Below, piece after piece: positions 36,912 to 46,437 of a stretch of 64,000 nt of DNA. This stretch comes from Oscillospiraceae bacterium (GTDB taxonomy: Bacteria > Bacillota > Clostridia > Oscillospirales > Oscillospiraceae): assembly GCA_015068165.1 (NCBI GenBank), contig SVKZ01000002.1, positions 1 through 64,000 of the forward strand, read 5' to 3'. Both the position numbers and the translations under genes were made by a program. Below the pieces are notes generated by a model that ran no database searches, was not told where the DNA came from, and was given only the letters and a program-made list of their open reading frames with translations. Each line of letters opens with the position of its first letter. Position 1 is the stretch's first letter.

Positions 36912-38306
36912 ATGACAAAAGCACCGAAAAACAGTCTGAAGACCAAGCACTGGTTTGGTTATATGTTTGGCGACTGGGGCGGTTGTATGACCTTTACCTT
37001 GATGGCAAGCATCTTCGGTCTGTACTGCACCAATGTTCTGGGTGTAGATACTATTACAATGGGTACACTCACCATCATTTGGACAATTTGGGATGCCATT
37101 AACGATCCGATGATGGGCGCACTGATGGACAAAGCCTTTGCCAAACACCATAATAAGAACGGCAAGTTCCGTCCTTGGCTGCTCCGGGCAACGCCTTTGC
37201 TGGCAGTTTCCGCGATTGCCCTGTGGACCGTTCCCACCTTCTTGGACGGCATTCCTATGCTGGTCGCCCTGTTCTCCTTTAAGATTCTCTATGAGGGCGC
37301 ATACACCATGTTCAACATCCCTATGGGCTCTCTGCTGTCTGCCATGTCCACCAACGACTCCGAGCGGGCTTCCTTGTCCTCTGCCCGTGGCGTTGGCTCT
37401 ATGTTCGGCAATATGATTCCCGCTATGGTCGGCCCTGTGATCATCGGCATATTTAATGACAGAAATTCCACCGGCTATATGATTACCGGTATCGCCTGTG
37501 CGGCAATCGGCTTTGTGATCTGCCTGCTTCACTATTTCCTCACAGAGGAACGCACCGTTGTAGGCGAGAATACCAAAGCGGACGATATTAAGTTCTCCGA
37601 TATTCTCACCGTTGTCCGGAAGAACCGTCCCTTTGTGGCCCTGTGCATCCACGGCGTATGTATCTGCCTGATGCAGTACGCCGCTCAAACTTTGGGTCTT
37701 TATATGTACTCCGGCGTTTACCACGATGTTACCTACCAGACTTTGGGCTCTGCATTGTCCTCTCCCTTTATGATTGGCTCTATGGTTGCCGTGCCCTTTA
37801 TCTGTAAGAAGATGGGCTTGGAGAGAGTCATCCGCTACAGCCTGCTTATCGGCGGCGCGATCTGCGGTCTGCTTTTTGCTATGCATCTGGTTATGGATGT
37901 GCATCCGCTGCTTCACGGTGTAATGCTGGGTATCGGCTCCGGTTTCGCTATGGTATCTATTCAAATGCAGTGGGGGCTTGTGGGCGAAGCCATTGATTAC
38001 AATGAGTATATCACCGGCAAGCGCACGGAAGGTTCTATTTACGGCACATTCAACCTCTCCCGCCGTATTGGTCAGGCCATCGGTCAGGGCTGCGCTTTCT
38101 ATGCGCTGGCAGCAATCGGTTATGACGGTCTGGCTGAGGTGCAGACTGCCGGTACTGTGCTGGGTCTGAAGGTTCTGTGTGTCCTGGTGCCTGCCATCTT
38201 TATCCTGGGCTCCTGGGCTGCCTTTAAGTTCGTTTGGAACATTACCCCTGAGGTTCGGGCGGCTATGGCCGCGAAAAAGGCTGGCGTAGCGCCCACTGAG
38301 CAGTAA
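36912..38306 (+). CDS. GPH-type (glycoside-pentoside-hexuronide) MFS sugar:cation symporter
   Basis: WDAINDPMMGALMDKAFAKHHNKNGKFRPWLL motif; ~12 TM. Confidence 0.9.
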   Translation: MTKAPKNSLKTKHWFGYMFGDWGGCMTFTLMASIFGLYCTNVLGVDTITMGTLTIIWTIWDAINDPMMGALMDKAFAKHHNKNGKFRPWLLRATPLLAVSAIALWTVPTFLDGIPMLVALFSFKILYEGAYTMFNIPMGSLLSAMSTNDSERASLSSARGVGSMFGNMIPAMVGPVIIGIFNDRNSTGYMITGIACAAIGFVICLLHYFLTEERTVVGENTKADDIKFSDILTVVRKNRPFVALCIHGVCICLMQYAAQTLGLYMYSGVYHDVTYQTLGSALSSPFMIGSMVAVPFICKKMGLERVIRYSLLIGGAICGLLFAMHLVMDVHPLLHGVMLGIGSGFAMVSIQMQWGLVGEAIDYNEYITGKRTEGSIYGTFNLSRRIGQAIGQGCAFYALAAIGYDGLAEVQTAGTVLGLKVLCVLVPAIFILGSWAAFKFVWNITPEVRAAMAAKKAGVAPTEQ

Positions 38307-38314
38307 TTTGCATA

Positions 38315-38430
38315 GGCTCCCCTTGTCAGGGGAGCTGGCACGCCGGCGGCGTGGCTGAGGGGTAGTCTTTCTCTCCCCCGGTCTTTTGCTTCGCAAAATC
38401 CAGCCCTCTCGTCAGAGGGGGTCGTGTTGC
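38315..38430. repeat. Palindromic intergenic repeat of a different subtype (GGCTCCCCttgtcaGGGGAGCtggc...)
   Basis: GCTCCCC/GGGGAGC, CACGCCGGCGGCGTG, GCTTCGCAAAATC, CCCTCTCGTCAGAGGGG hairpins. Confidence 0.75.
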
Positions 38431-38464
38431 TCTTTTAATAATAGATTTTATCAAGGAGAAACTT

Positions 38465-39799
38465 ATGGAATATATTGTGCATACCCCCTGCGGAGAACTG
38501 CAGGGCTGCCCCGGCAAAAATGCCGGCACTGTCGCCTATAAGGGCATTCGTTACGCCACCGCCGGCCGGTGGGAATACCCCAAGCAGGTAACAAGCTGGG
38601 AGGGTGTTTACGATGCGACAAAGTACGGTGCTTGCTCCTATCAGCCCCGGGCTTTTTACAACGAAGAGGAAAACCTGAAAAAAAGCTTCTATTACAACGA
38701 GTTCCGCAAGGGCGAAACCTACGATTATAGCGAAGATTGCCTTTTCCTTAACATTTTTGCCCCCGAAGAAGCAGGGCAAAAGCTGCCGGTTATCGTCTAT
38801 ATCCACGGCGGCGGCTTTACCGGCGGCTGCGGACACGAAAAGCATTTCGATGAGCCGATTTGGCCTGCTAAGGGTGTAATTGCCGTAACACTGAACTACC
38901 GTCTTGGCCCGATGGGCTTTTTGTGCCTGAAGGAGCTGAAAGAGGAAGCAGGCTTTACGGGCAATTACGGCCTTTACGACCAGATGACTGCCATCCGCTG
39001 GGTCAAGGATAATATCGCCTCTTTCGGTGGCGACCCGGAAAATATCACCATTATGGGGCAAAGTGCAGGTGCTGCCAGTGTCCAGCTCCAGTCCTACAGT
39101 CCGATGACTGAGGGTTTATTCCAAAAGGCTGTGATGTCCAGCGGATGCGGTATGGGCTCTATGATGTCCGGCAACACCGAAAAGGCCCAAGCCTTCTGGC
39201 AGGAGATTATGACCCGTTGCGGCTGTGAGACCTTGGCCGAGTTCCGGGAAGTTTCCCCTGAGAAGCTCTTTGCCGTATGGCAGGCGGGGAAAAAGGAAAT
39301 TAAGGGCGGTGCCACCGCCACTTTCCCGATAAAAGACGGACGCTTTGTCATAGAAAACGCTGTGCTCCACAACATCCCCTATATGGCAGGCTCTACCAGC
39401 GAGGATATTGCCCCGCCTGTATTGCAAAGTATGACAAGAAAATGGATTGCGGGTCAGGAAAAGCCCAGCTACACCTGGTACTTTAACCGGCGTCTGCCGG
39501 GCGACGATAACGGTGCTTGGCATTCTTCCGATTTGTGGTACTGGTTCGGTACGCTTAATAACTGCTGGCGTCCTATGGAGGAGAAAGACTATGCCCTCAG
39601 CGAAGAGATGGTTTCCTACCTCTGTCGTTTTGCCGCAACAGGCAATCCCAATATAAGTGGTGAGCTTCCCACTTGGATCGCCTCCGGCAAGGGGCAAAAC
39701 CGGGTAATGATGTTTGGCGACAAGGACACTTGGATGGGAAAGCCCAGTATGCCCAAAATGATTTACACAATGCTGACCAACAAAGCCGTCGGCGAATAA
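38465..39799 (+). CDS. Type-B carboxylesterase/lipase family protein
   Basis: SEDCLFLNIFAP, PVIVYIHGGGFTGG, NIASFGGDPENITIMGQSAGAASV. Confidence 0.95.
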   Translation: MEYIVHTPCGELQGCPGKNAGTVAYKGIRYATAGRWEYPKQVTSWEGVYDATKYGACSYQPRAFYNEEENLKKSFYYNEFRKGETYDYSEDCLFLNIFAPEEAGQKLPVIVYIHGGGFTGGCGHEKHFDEPIWPAKGVIAVTLNYRLGPMGFLCLKELKEEAGFTGNYGLYDQMTAIRWVKDNIASFGGDPENITIMGQSAGAASVQLQSYSPMTEGLFQKAVMSSGCGMGSMMSGNTEKAQAFWQEIMTRCGCETLAEFREVSPEKLFAVWQAGKKEIKGGATATFPIKDGRFVIENAVLHNIPYMAGSTSEDIAPPVLQSMTRKWIAGQEKPSYTWYFNRRLPGDDNGAWHSSDLWYWFGTLNNCWRPMEEKDYALSEEMVSYLCRFAATGNPNISGELPTWIASGKGQNRVMMFGDKDTWMGKPSMPKMIYTMLTNKAVGE

Positions 39800-39870
39800 G
39801 AAAACCCCACTTGTGTGATATCTTTAACAGAAGCATTGTAGGGACCGGCGCCTACAATAAAATGCAACAA

Positions 39871-39895
39871 AACCCTCCCCATTGGGGAGGGTTTT
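39871..39895. terminator. Family-A-derived single hairpin, terminator-like
   Basis: AAACCCTCCCCattGGGGAGGGTTTT. Confidence 0.7.
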
Positions 39896-39908
39896 GCTGC
39901 TGCGATGA

Positions 39909-40145
39909 TTATTTATAGTGCAATTTTTCCCAACGAAGTGCGGTCTTGAATGTCTCTACCTCCAAATCATTCCGTAGGCTAAGATAGGTTTCTAATACCT
40001 GTTTGTCCTTTTCGGGTAAACGGGATATGATTGTACGGACTTTCTCTTCATATGCGTTGCATTGCTCGCTGAGAGATTGCAGACAGACTTTTTCATACTT
40101 GTTAATATTAGGCAACCGGTAAAAATCTTGTAAAGTTTCTTTCAT
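39909..40145 (-). CDS. Small hypothetical helical protein divergent from the XRE gene
   Basis: MKETLQDFYRLPNINKYEKVCLQSLSEQCNAYEEKVRTIISRLPEKDKQVLETYLSLRNDLEVETFKTALRWEKLHYK. Confidence 0.65.
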   Translation of the reverse strand: MKETLQDFYRLPNINKYEKVCLQSLSEQCNAYEEKVRTIISRLPEKDKQVLETYLSLRNDLEVETFKTALRWEKLHYK

Positions 40146-40251
40146 TGCAGTAACCTCCGGGTATCCTCTATTATAGTTACAAATTACAGTATAGTAAAGC
40201 ACCATTTTTCCAAAGATAATGAAAATTATCTTTTGGAAAGGGGTGGCAGTA

Positions 40252-40458
40252 TTGATTAGTTATGCACCGTTGTGGGAAACAATGCAGAAACGAGGAATAA
40301 CCACTTATACGCTTATCCATAAATACGGAATCAATCCTCGGACAATCAATAATCTAAAGCATAACCAATCCATTACGATGTACACATTAGAACGGCTCTG
40401 CGAGATTTTGCAATGTCAGGCGGAATCTATTGTGCGCTTTGTTCCGGAAAACGAATAA
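40252..40458 (+). CDS. XRE/Cro-C1-type HTH regulator (TTG start likely)
   Basis: MQKRGITTYTLIHKYGINPRTINNLKHNQSITMYTLERLCEILQCQAESIVRFVPENE; RBS GAAAGGGG. Confidence 0.8.
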   Translation: MISYAPLWETMQKRGITTYTLIHKYGINPRTINNLKHNQSITMYTLERLCEILQCQAESIVRFVPENE

Positions 40459-40568
40459 GAATACCTCTCCCGTTAGGGAGAGGTGTTTTGTTATCTCCAC
40501 AGTTACCAATTGCAACTTGTAATTTGTCCGTCCTTTGTGCTATACTGAAGAAAAAAGGAGGCTTTTTT

Positions 40569-41864
40569 ATGAAAACCAAACTATCCCGCCGCTTTTGGCT
40601 GAGCCTGACCATTTTCAGCCTGATGGGTCAGATCGCCTGGGTCGTGGAGAATATGTACTTTAACGTCTTTATTTATAAGATGTTCAACGCATCGGCAGGC
40701 GACATTTCCGCTATGGTTTCCGCTTCTGCCATTACGGCAACACTCACCACCGTATTTATGGGTCCTCTGTCCGATAAAATCGGCAAGCGGAAGTTGTTTA
40801 TCTGCTCCGGCTATATCCTATGGGGTATCTCTATTTTCAGCTTCATTTTGCTCAGAGAGGACTTTATCAGCAAGACCTTCGGTATGGCGGTTTCTGCCGC
40901 TACGGTAGGTGTAAGCCTGACCATTCTTTTGGACTGCGTGATGACCTTCTTTGGCTCTACTGCCAACGATGCGGCTTTTAATGCCTGGCTCACTGATTCT
41001 ACAGATGCCACAAACCGGGGCGCTGCCGAGGGCATTAACGCCATGATGCCCCTTGTGAGTATCCTGGTGGTATTCGGCGGCTTTATGTTCTTCGACTTGG
41101 AGCAATCCTCCAGCTGGAGCTTGATTTTTGCCATCATCGGCACATTGGTAACGGCGGTTGGCATTTTGGGCTTCTTTATTATTCAGGAGCCTCCTATCAA
41201 GCCTGTGAAGGACTCCTATTTAGGCGGCATTTTCTACGGTTTTTTGCCCAAGACCGTGAAAGAAAACAAAAAGCTCTATATGGCCCTGATTGCCTACATT
41301 CTCTTTAACATTTCCATTCAGGTATTTATGCCTTACCTCATTATTTACTATGAGGTATCCTTGGGAATGACCGATTATGTTCTCATTATGGCGCCTGCCA
41401 TTATTGTAGCTTCTGTTGTAACCGCCTTTTGGGGTAGAGTATATGATAAAAAGGGCTTTACTTTCTCAGGCCTGCTGGCCATTATCTCCCTGATGGTAGG
41501 CTATGCGGTGCTGTATTTGACCCGGACCACAGTGCCGGTGTTTGTCGGCTCTCTGTTTATGATGAGCGGCTACCTTGCCGGTATGGCAGTATTTGGCGCG
41601 CTGATTCGGGATAACACCCCCGCCGGCAAATCCGGAAGATTGCAGGGTGTGCGGATTTTCTCTCAGGTGCTGGTTCCCGGCATTGTTGGCCCTGCCATTG
41701 GTAAAAAGGTGCTGGAAAATGCTGAGCTGATTACAAACAGCGACGGCACGACCTCATTTGTTCCCAATGAAAACATCTTCCTTGCCGCCGCCGTTGTGCT
41801 GCTTTTGGTGTTCCCGTTTTTCCTGATAAAGGGTAAGGAGGCGCAGAAAAATGGCGAAATTTGA
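40569..41864 (+). CDS. MFS transporter
   Basis: GPLSDKIGKRKLFICSGY; ~12 TM. Confidence 0.9.
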   Translation: MKTKLSRRFWLSLTIFSLMGQIAWVVENMYFNVFIYKMFNASAGDISAMVSASAITATLTTVFMGPLSDKIGKRKLFICSGYILWGISIFSFILLREDFISKTFGMAVSAATVGVSLTILLDCVMTFFGSTANDAAFNAWLTDSTDATNRGAAEGINAMMPLVSILVVFGGFMFFDLEQSSSWSLIFAIIGTLVTAVGILGFFIIQEPPIKPVKDSYLGGIFYGFLPKTVKENKKLYMALIAYILFNISIQVFMPYLIIYYEVSLGMTDYVLIMAPAIIVASVVTAFWGRVYDKKGFTFSGLLAIISLMVGYAVLYLTRTTVPVFVGSLFMMSGYLAGMAVFGALIRDNTPAGKSGRLQGVRIFSQVLVPGIVGPAIGKKVLENAELITNSDGTTSFVPNENIFLAAAVVLLLVFPFFLIKGKEAQKNGEI

Positions 41865-42180
41865 AAAATCTATCAGCGGAAATTTCAATCAAATTCTGTC
41901 AAAAATCGAGAACGGCATCTTAAACGGCAGTATATCTGCCTCCCTGGAGGAGCAAAGCGATTTTCGCAGCGGGGATGCCCAGTGCAGTGTCCGTGTCTTT
42001 GAACGCTACAGCTATTTTGGTGGCAACCGGGTAAGCCTGAGTGTAACCCTGTTCCAAAATGCCGACGAGCCTATCCGCGTTTCCGCCATCTCCACCGGCG
42101 GCAGCCAAGCGGTATTTTTTAAGGTAAATACGGTGGGCGAGGAAGCTTTCCTGGATAAACTGAAAGAAATTTTGGAGTAA
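41851..42180 (+). CDS. Small hypothetical protein (DUF6054-like)
   Basis: 109 aa; overlaps the MFS end by 14 nt. Confidence 0.6.
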   Translation: MAKFEKSISGNFNQILSKIENGILNGSISASLEEQSDFRSGDAQCSVRVFERYSYFGGNRVSLSVTLFQNADEPIRVSAISTGGSQAVFFKVNTVGEEAFLDKLKEILE

Positions 42181-42288
42181 AAGGCGGTAGAAGCCAATGG
42201 CATTGCGCTTTCCCGGTTACGGAATACTTGACATTTTTGTCGAAAAAATGCATAATAGCTATGTCATTAAAAAAGGAGGTATTTTCTT

Positions 42289-42528
42289 ATGGAACAACTG
42301 AAAAAGCTTTTCCCCCTGTCCTTCGGTCTGGAGGATGTAAAGAAGCTGGTCATTGCTATCGTGATCTATCTGGTAGTTGATCTGGTCTGTGGCCTTGTCT
42401 GCTCGATTTTGGGCATCATCCCCCTGCTGGGCGGCATCGCCGCTTGGGTGTTGGGCACACTGGTTGGCATTTACACCCTTGTGGGCATTGTGCTGGCTGT
42501 TCTGTCCTTCCTGAAGATCGTACAGTAA
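42289..42528 (+). CDS. Small two-TM membrane protein, Gly-rich
   Basis: RBS AAGGAGG; DVKKLVIAIVIYLVVDLVCGLVCSILGIIPLLGGIAAWVLGTLVGIYTLVGIVLAVL. Confidence 0.7.
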   Translation: MEQLKKLFPLSFGLEDVKKLVIAIVIYLVVDLVCGLVCSILGIIPLLGGIAAWVLGTLVGIYTLVGIVLAVLSFLKIVQ

Positions 42529-42536
42529 AGAAAAAC

Positions 42537-42571
42537 CAAAAGACCGCTGCCCGTCGGGCGGCGGTCTTTTG
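42537..42571 (+). terminator. Rho-independent terminator
   Basis: AAAAGACCGCTGCCCGTCGGGCGGCGGTCTTTT. Confidence 0.8.
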
Positions 42572-42588
42572 CTGTGGGAACAAAAGGG

Positions 42589-42617
42589 TTGCACTGCAGG
42601 CGTTGCTGTGCTATAAT
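42589..42617 (+). promoter_or_regulatory. Promoter upstream of the GH25 gene
   Basis: TTGCAC, 17-bp spacer, TGcTATAAT. Confidence 0.6.
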
Positions 42618-42666
42618 AACAGTGTATAATGCAAGAAGTTTGGTATTTTTGGAGAATAACGCCGCT

Positions 42667-43926
42667 ATGAAATTGAATTACAGAATGCAGGCTTTGTTCG
42701 CATCTGCAATCCAGCTTGGGGTGCTTTTGAGCCTTGCGATGCTGCTTGTTGTTGGTCCTATATATGCAGAGGGGGAGACAACCCCCTCCCAAACAGGGTC
42801 TTTTACTGAGGAAACTCTTTTCTCAGACCCTACCGGTGATACCACAGATGGGCCTACCGATGGCCCTACCGACGGCCCTACGGATGCGCCCACTACACCG
42901 CCCACCGCACCGCCGAAGATAGGCTACATCATTGCCAATTCCCTGAATGTCCGGGAGACCCCCAGTACCACCGGGAAAGTTGTGGACTATTATGTTTACG
43001 CAGAAAAGGTTCTTATTTTAGAAGAAATCGGCATTAACGGTACGCCCTGGGGAAAAACCGACAAGGGCTGGATTTGCCTTACTTATGTGGATATGAGCGG
43101 AAAAGTTCCTCAGCCTAAGCCCACCGAGCCAAAACCTACCGAACCTAAGCCTACCACACCCAAGCCTACTATACCCAAACCCACCGAACCTAAACCTACC
43201 GATCCGCCCAGCGACTCCAAGCTGGAAGATAACCCCTTCAAATCCTCGGATTTTACAAAGAACGGTCAGTTTATCACCTGCAAAAAGGAAAAAACCGTTA
43301 TTGGTATTGACGTTTCCCGCTGGCAGGAGGATATCGACTGGGAGAAGGTCAAGGCTGCGGGCATTGATTATGTTATGATTCGGGCAGGCCTGCGCAGCAC
43401 GGCCAAAGCAGGAAAACTATCTACGGATGCATATGTTGAAAAGCATTATCAGGGAGCCAAGGCTGCCGGGTTAAAGGTCGGCTTCTATTTCTACTCCCAG
43501 GCGAAGACCGTGGCAGAAGCAAAAGAAGAAGCCCGGTATCTTTTGAACATTGTCAAAGGCTGGGATGTGGATTTGCCTTTGGCTTGTGATTGGGAATATT
43601 CCAAAACCACAGACCGTGTTTACGGTCTCTCCCGCCGTCGGGTTACCGATTGCGTCAAGGCATTCTGCGATACCATCAAAGCCGCCGGCTACGATCCTAT
43701 GATCTACTGCGCCCGGTACATAGTGGCGGAAAAGCTCTATATGGAGGAACTGGCAGACTATGCCCTGTGGTATGCCGACTACAACAGCAGTTATCTGCGT
43801 TCCGAGTTCCGGGTGGATATGTGGCAGTATTCCTGCACAGGCAGAGTCAGCGGCATTAAGGGCAATGTGGACCTGAATGTGATTTTCCTGGAGAACAGCG
43901 TATTTTCCAAATATTTTAAGGATTAA
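42667..43926 (+). CDS. Secreted GH25-family lysozyme with SH3-like domain and Pro-Thr repeat linkers
   Basis: Signal peptide; NSLNVRETPSTTGKVVDYYVYAEKVLIL; VIGIDVSRWQEDIDWEKVKAAGIDYVMIRAG; TDGPTDGPTDGPTDAPT and PKPTEPKPT linkers. Confidence 0.9.
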   Translation: MKLNYRMQALFASAIQLGVLLSLAMLLVVGPIYAEGETTPSQTGSFTEETLFSDPTGDTTDGPTDGPTDGPTDAPTTPPTAPPKIGYIIANSLNVRETPSTTGKVVDYYVYAEKVLILEEIGINGTPWGKTDKGWICLTYVDMSGKVPQPKPTEPKPTEPKPTTPKPTIPKPTEPKPTDPPSDSKLEDNPFKSSDFTKNGQFITCKKEKTVIGIDVSRWQEDIDWEKVKAAGIDYVMIRAGLRSTAKAGKLSTDAYVEKHYQGAKAAGLKVGFYFYSQAKTVAEAKEEARYLLNIVKGWDVDLPLACDWEYSKTTDRVYGLSRRRVTDCVKAFCDTIKAAGYDPMIYCARYIVAEKLYMEELADYALWYADYNSSYLRSEFRVDMWQYSCTGRVSGIKGNVDLNVIFLENSVFSKYFKD

Positions 43927-43953
43927 AAAAGAGAGCCATCGGCTCTCTTTTTT
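43925..43953. terminator. Bidirectional terminator
   Basis: AAAAAAGAGAGCCatcGGCTCTCTTTTTT. Confidence 0.85.
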
Positions 43954-43968
43954 ATTTACACACACGGT

Positions 43969-44703
43969 TCAAGGGCCGACGATGGTGCCCGGTGCGCCGG
44001 TGGCGGAGGACAGGACCTCGATTTTCAGGTCATAAGCCTGCGCCAGCTCCACACTCCGGTCGTGAAGCACTTGGGCGCCGTTGTGGATTAAGCGAAGCAT
44101 TTTTTCATAGCTGATTTCCGAAAACCGCTGAGCGTCCGGGAAACGACGGGGGTCCCGGTCATAAATGCCGTCTACATCTGTAAAAATCTGGCAAAGATCC
44201 GCCTGCAGGAAAGCTGCAAGGGCTACTGCGGTGGTGTCCGAGCCACCCCGTCCCAAGGTGGTAATATCGCCGCCGGCGCTGACACCCTGAAAACCTGCCA
44301 CGACCACAACATTTTCTTTCTCCAGTTCCCGGAGGATGCGGTCGTTTTTAAGGCCTAAAATCCGGGCGTTTCCAAATACATCGTCGGTAAGAAGACCTGC
44401 CTGCCAGCCGCAAAGGCTCACAGCCGGAACGCCCATTGCCCCAAGAGTCATTGCCATAAGAGAAGCGGAAAGCTGCTCGCCGGCAGAAAGATAAGCGTCC
44501 ATCTCCCGAGCAGAGCCGCGGGGATTGACGGTTTTTGCTTTTTCGATCAGTTCGTCGGTGGTGTCTCCCTGCGCGGAAACCACCACAACTACCTGTGTAC
44601 CCTGTCGGGCCAACTGACTGATCCGCTGGGCGGCGGCTTGAAGCTTGGCAATATCTGCAAGGGAAGAACCGCCGTATTTTTGCACAATACGCATAGGAAT
44701 CAC
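43969..44703 (-). CDS. Aspartokinase-like amino-acid kinase, catalytic domain only
   Basis: IVQKYGGSSLADIAKL, SAGEQLSASLMA, LGRGGSDTTAVALA, FTDVDGIYDRDPR; ends without ACT domains. Confidence 0.85.
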   Translation of the reverse strand: MIPMRIVQKYGGSSLADIAKLQAAAQRISQLARQGTQVVVVVSAQGDTTDELIEKAKTVNPRGSAREMDAYLSAGEQLSASLMAMTLGAMGVPAVSLCGWQAGLLTDDVFGNARILGLKNDRILRELEKENVVVVAGFQGVSAGGDITTLGRGGSDTTAVALAAFLQADLCQIFTDVDGIYDRDPRRFPDAQRFSEISYEKMLRLIHNGAQVLHDRSVELAQAYDLKIEVLSSATGAPGTIVGP

Positions 44704-44746
44704 CTCTGTGCCATTTTATGTAGAAAAGGATAACATGTGAAGAAAA

Positions 44747-44782
44747 AGGGGCGTATCCAATAAAATACGCCCCTCTTGTTTT
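44747..44782 (-). terminator. Terminator between the ACT-domain gene and the aspartokinase-like gene
   Basis: GGGGCGTATtttattggATACGCCCCTTTTT (minus strand). Confidence 0.75.
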
Positions 44783-45221
44783 AGCCTGCCAGGATTTCGG
44801 CTTTGATAACACCGTCTGTGTCCCGCAAGGTCTGTAGCAACTCTTCCAGGTCTACGGTAATATAGATGGTTTCCGCAGAGATGGTTACAACTGCACAGCC
44901 GTTTGCCGGTACGATAGAGTTAATGGTGATGATATTGGTATTATAATCGGCAAAAATGCTTAAAATACTTTGAAGCATACCCGGCCTGTCGTGAAGCAGG
45001 AGCTGGAAAGTGATGATGCGGCCGCTTGTCATATTCTGAAAGGGGAGTAGAGCATCTCTGTATTTATAAAAAGCGCTGCGGCTGATGCCGGTTTGCTTGG
45101 CGGCCTCATTGACCGTAGCAACCTGACCGGTAGCCAGCAGGTGCTTTGCTTCCGCTACTTTCAAAAACACTTCCGGGAGTGCAGACGCTTCCACAATAAA
45201 GTACTTAGGATTGTTTGCCAT
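44781..45221 (-). CDS. ACT domain-containing protein, PheB/UPF0735-like
   Basis: HTH-like NEAAKQTGISRSAFYKYRDALLPF followed by ACT domain RPGMLQSILSIFADYNTNIITINS. Confidence 0.88.
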   Translation of the reverse strand: MANNPKYFIVEASALPEVFLKVAEAKHLLATGQVATVNEAAKQTGISRSAFYKYRDALLPFQNMTSGRIITFQLLLHDRPGMLQSILSIFADYNTNIITINSIVPANGCAVVTISAETIYITVDLEELLQTLRDTDGVIKAEILAG

Positions 45222-45327
45222 AGTGCAGCCTCCTGATTCTGTATAAAACGACAGTTTTTTCTGGTTAGAATACGGTTATTGTATCATATATTTTACAAAT
45301 TGCAAGCATTAGAGGCGGTAAGGGGCT

Positions 45328-46380
45328 GTGAGAATGGGGAAAATTTTTGAAAAGAAAGTCGTCTGGGGGATTACAGGTGTCTTTCTCCTGTGGTTAGGCG
45401 TGCGATATGTTCTGCCAGTGGCAATGCCCTTTTTGCTGGGAACGGTGTTGGCGCTCAGCGCAGAGCCGGTGGTGGATTTTTGCGTAAAAAAAGGGAAGCT
45501 ACCCCGTCCTGCCGCCGCCGGGGTGGGAATTGTCAGCGTACTTGTGGCGATGATCGCTTTGCTATCCCTGTTAGGGGCGGTGGTGGTGCGGGAGCTGGGG
45601 GAGATGGCAAAAGCGTTGCCGGATTTACAGCAGACAGCTCGGGATGGGATGGGACTTCTGCAAAACTACCTGACAAATCTGGCAGATAACGCCCCGGATG
45701 GAATGAAACCGTTGTTAGAGAGCACGGTTTCCCGCTTTTTTGATGACGGAACGGCGGTTATGGATCGGGTGGCAGATCGGATTCCCGGAATAGTTGGCTC
45801 TGTTTTGGGAGCTGTGCCGGATGGGGTGCTGGGGATTGGCACGGGACTGATTGCAGGGTTTATGATTTCCGCCCGTCTGCCCAAATTGCGGGCAAAATTG
45901 AAAGATTCCCTGCCGGAGAAATGGAAAGAAAATTATTTCCCTACCTTGCGACGGGTACGCAGTGTCCTTTGGGGCTGGCTGAAGGCCCAGCTTATTTTGT
46001 GCCTTACAACCTACGGTATCGTAACAGTGGGATTTTTGTTTATGCGTATACCCTATGGACCTGCTTGGGCAGTACTGGTGGCGGTAGTGGATGCTGTGCC
46101 CCTTTTGGGAACAGGCACTGTGCTGGTACCTTGCGCCTTAGTAAGTCTTTTGCAGGGAGAGGGAACACGGGCACTTTGCTATCTGGTTCTTTACGGTCTG
46201 TCTGCCGGTGTACGGGCGGTTTTAGAACCGAAGCTGGTGGGGAAACATTTAGGCCTTGACCCGCTTGTAACCTTGATCGCCATTTATACAGGTTACCGGT
46301 TTTGGGGCTTTTTGGGACTGATTTTAGCGCCAATGGCAGCATCTGCCGCCGCACAAATTCTAAATGCGGAAAAAATGTAG
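45328..46380 (+). CDS. AI-2E family/YtvI-like membrane protein
   Basis: Multi-TM; PYGPAWAVLVAVVDAVPLLGTGTVLVPCA; LEPKLVGKHLGLDPLVTLIAIYTGYRFWGFLGLILAP. Confidence 0.88.
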   Translation: MRMGKIFEKKVVWGITGVFLLWLGVRYVLPVAMPFLLGTVLALSAEPVVDFCVKKGKLPRPAAAGVGIVSVLVAMIALLSLLGAVVVRELGEMAKALPDLQQTARDGMGLLQNYLTNLADNAPDGMKPLLESTVSRFFDDGTAVMDRVADRIPGIVGSVLGAVPDGVLGIGTGLIAGFMISARLPKLRAKLKDSLPEKWKENYFPTLRRVRSVLWGWLKAQLILCLTTYGIVTVGFLFMRIPYGPAWAVLVAVVDAVPLLGTGTVLVPCALVSLLQGEGTRALCYLVLYGLSAGVRAVLEPKLVGKHLGLDPLVTLIAIYTGYRFWGFLGLILAPMAASAAAQILNAEKM

Positions 46381-46437
46381 AAATCTATTGTGCATTCCGG
46401 ACATTTTTGCTATAATATAAAGAAAATGATATAATGG

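Noticed and set aside
36909-38396. 495-aa antisense ORF opposite the GPH transporter
   Set aside because: His/Gln/Gly-rich shadow translation with no domain; the + strand MFS protein is clearly the real gene.
42667-43926. GH25 lysozyme as a prophage endolysin
   Set aside because: No holin, terminase, portal, tail or integrase genes nearby; SH3-like domain and Pro/Thr linkers fit a secreted chromosomal cell-wall hydrolase.
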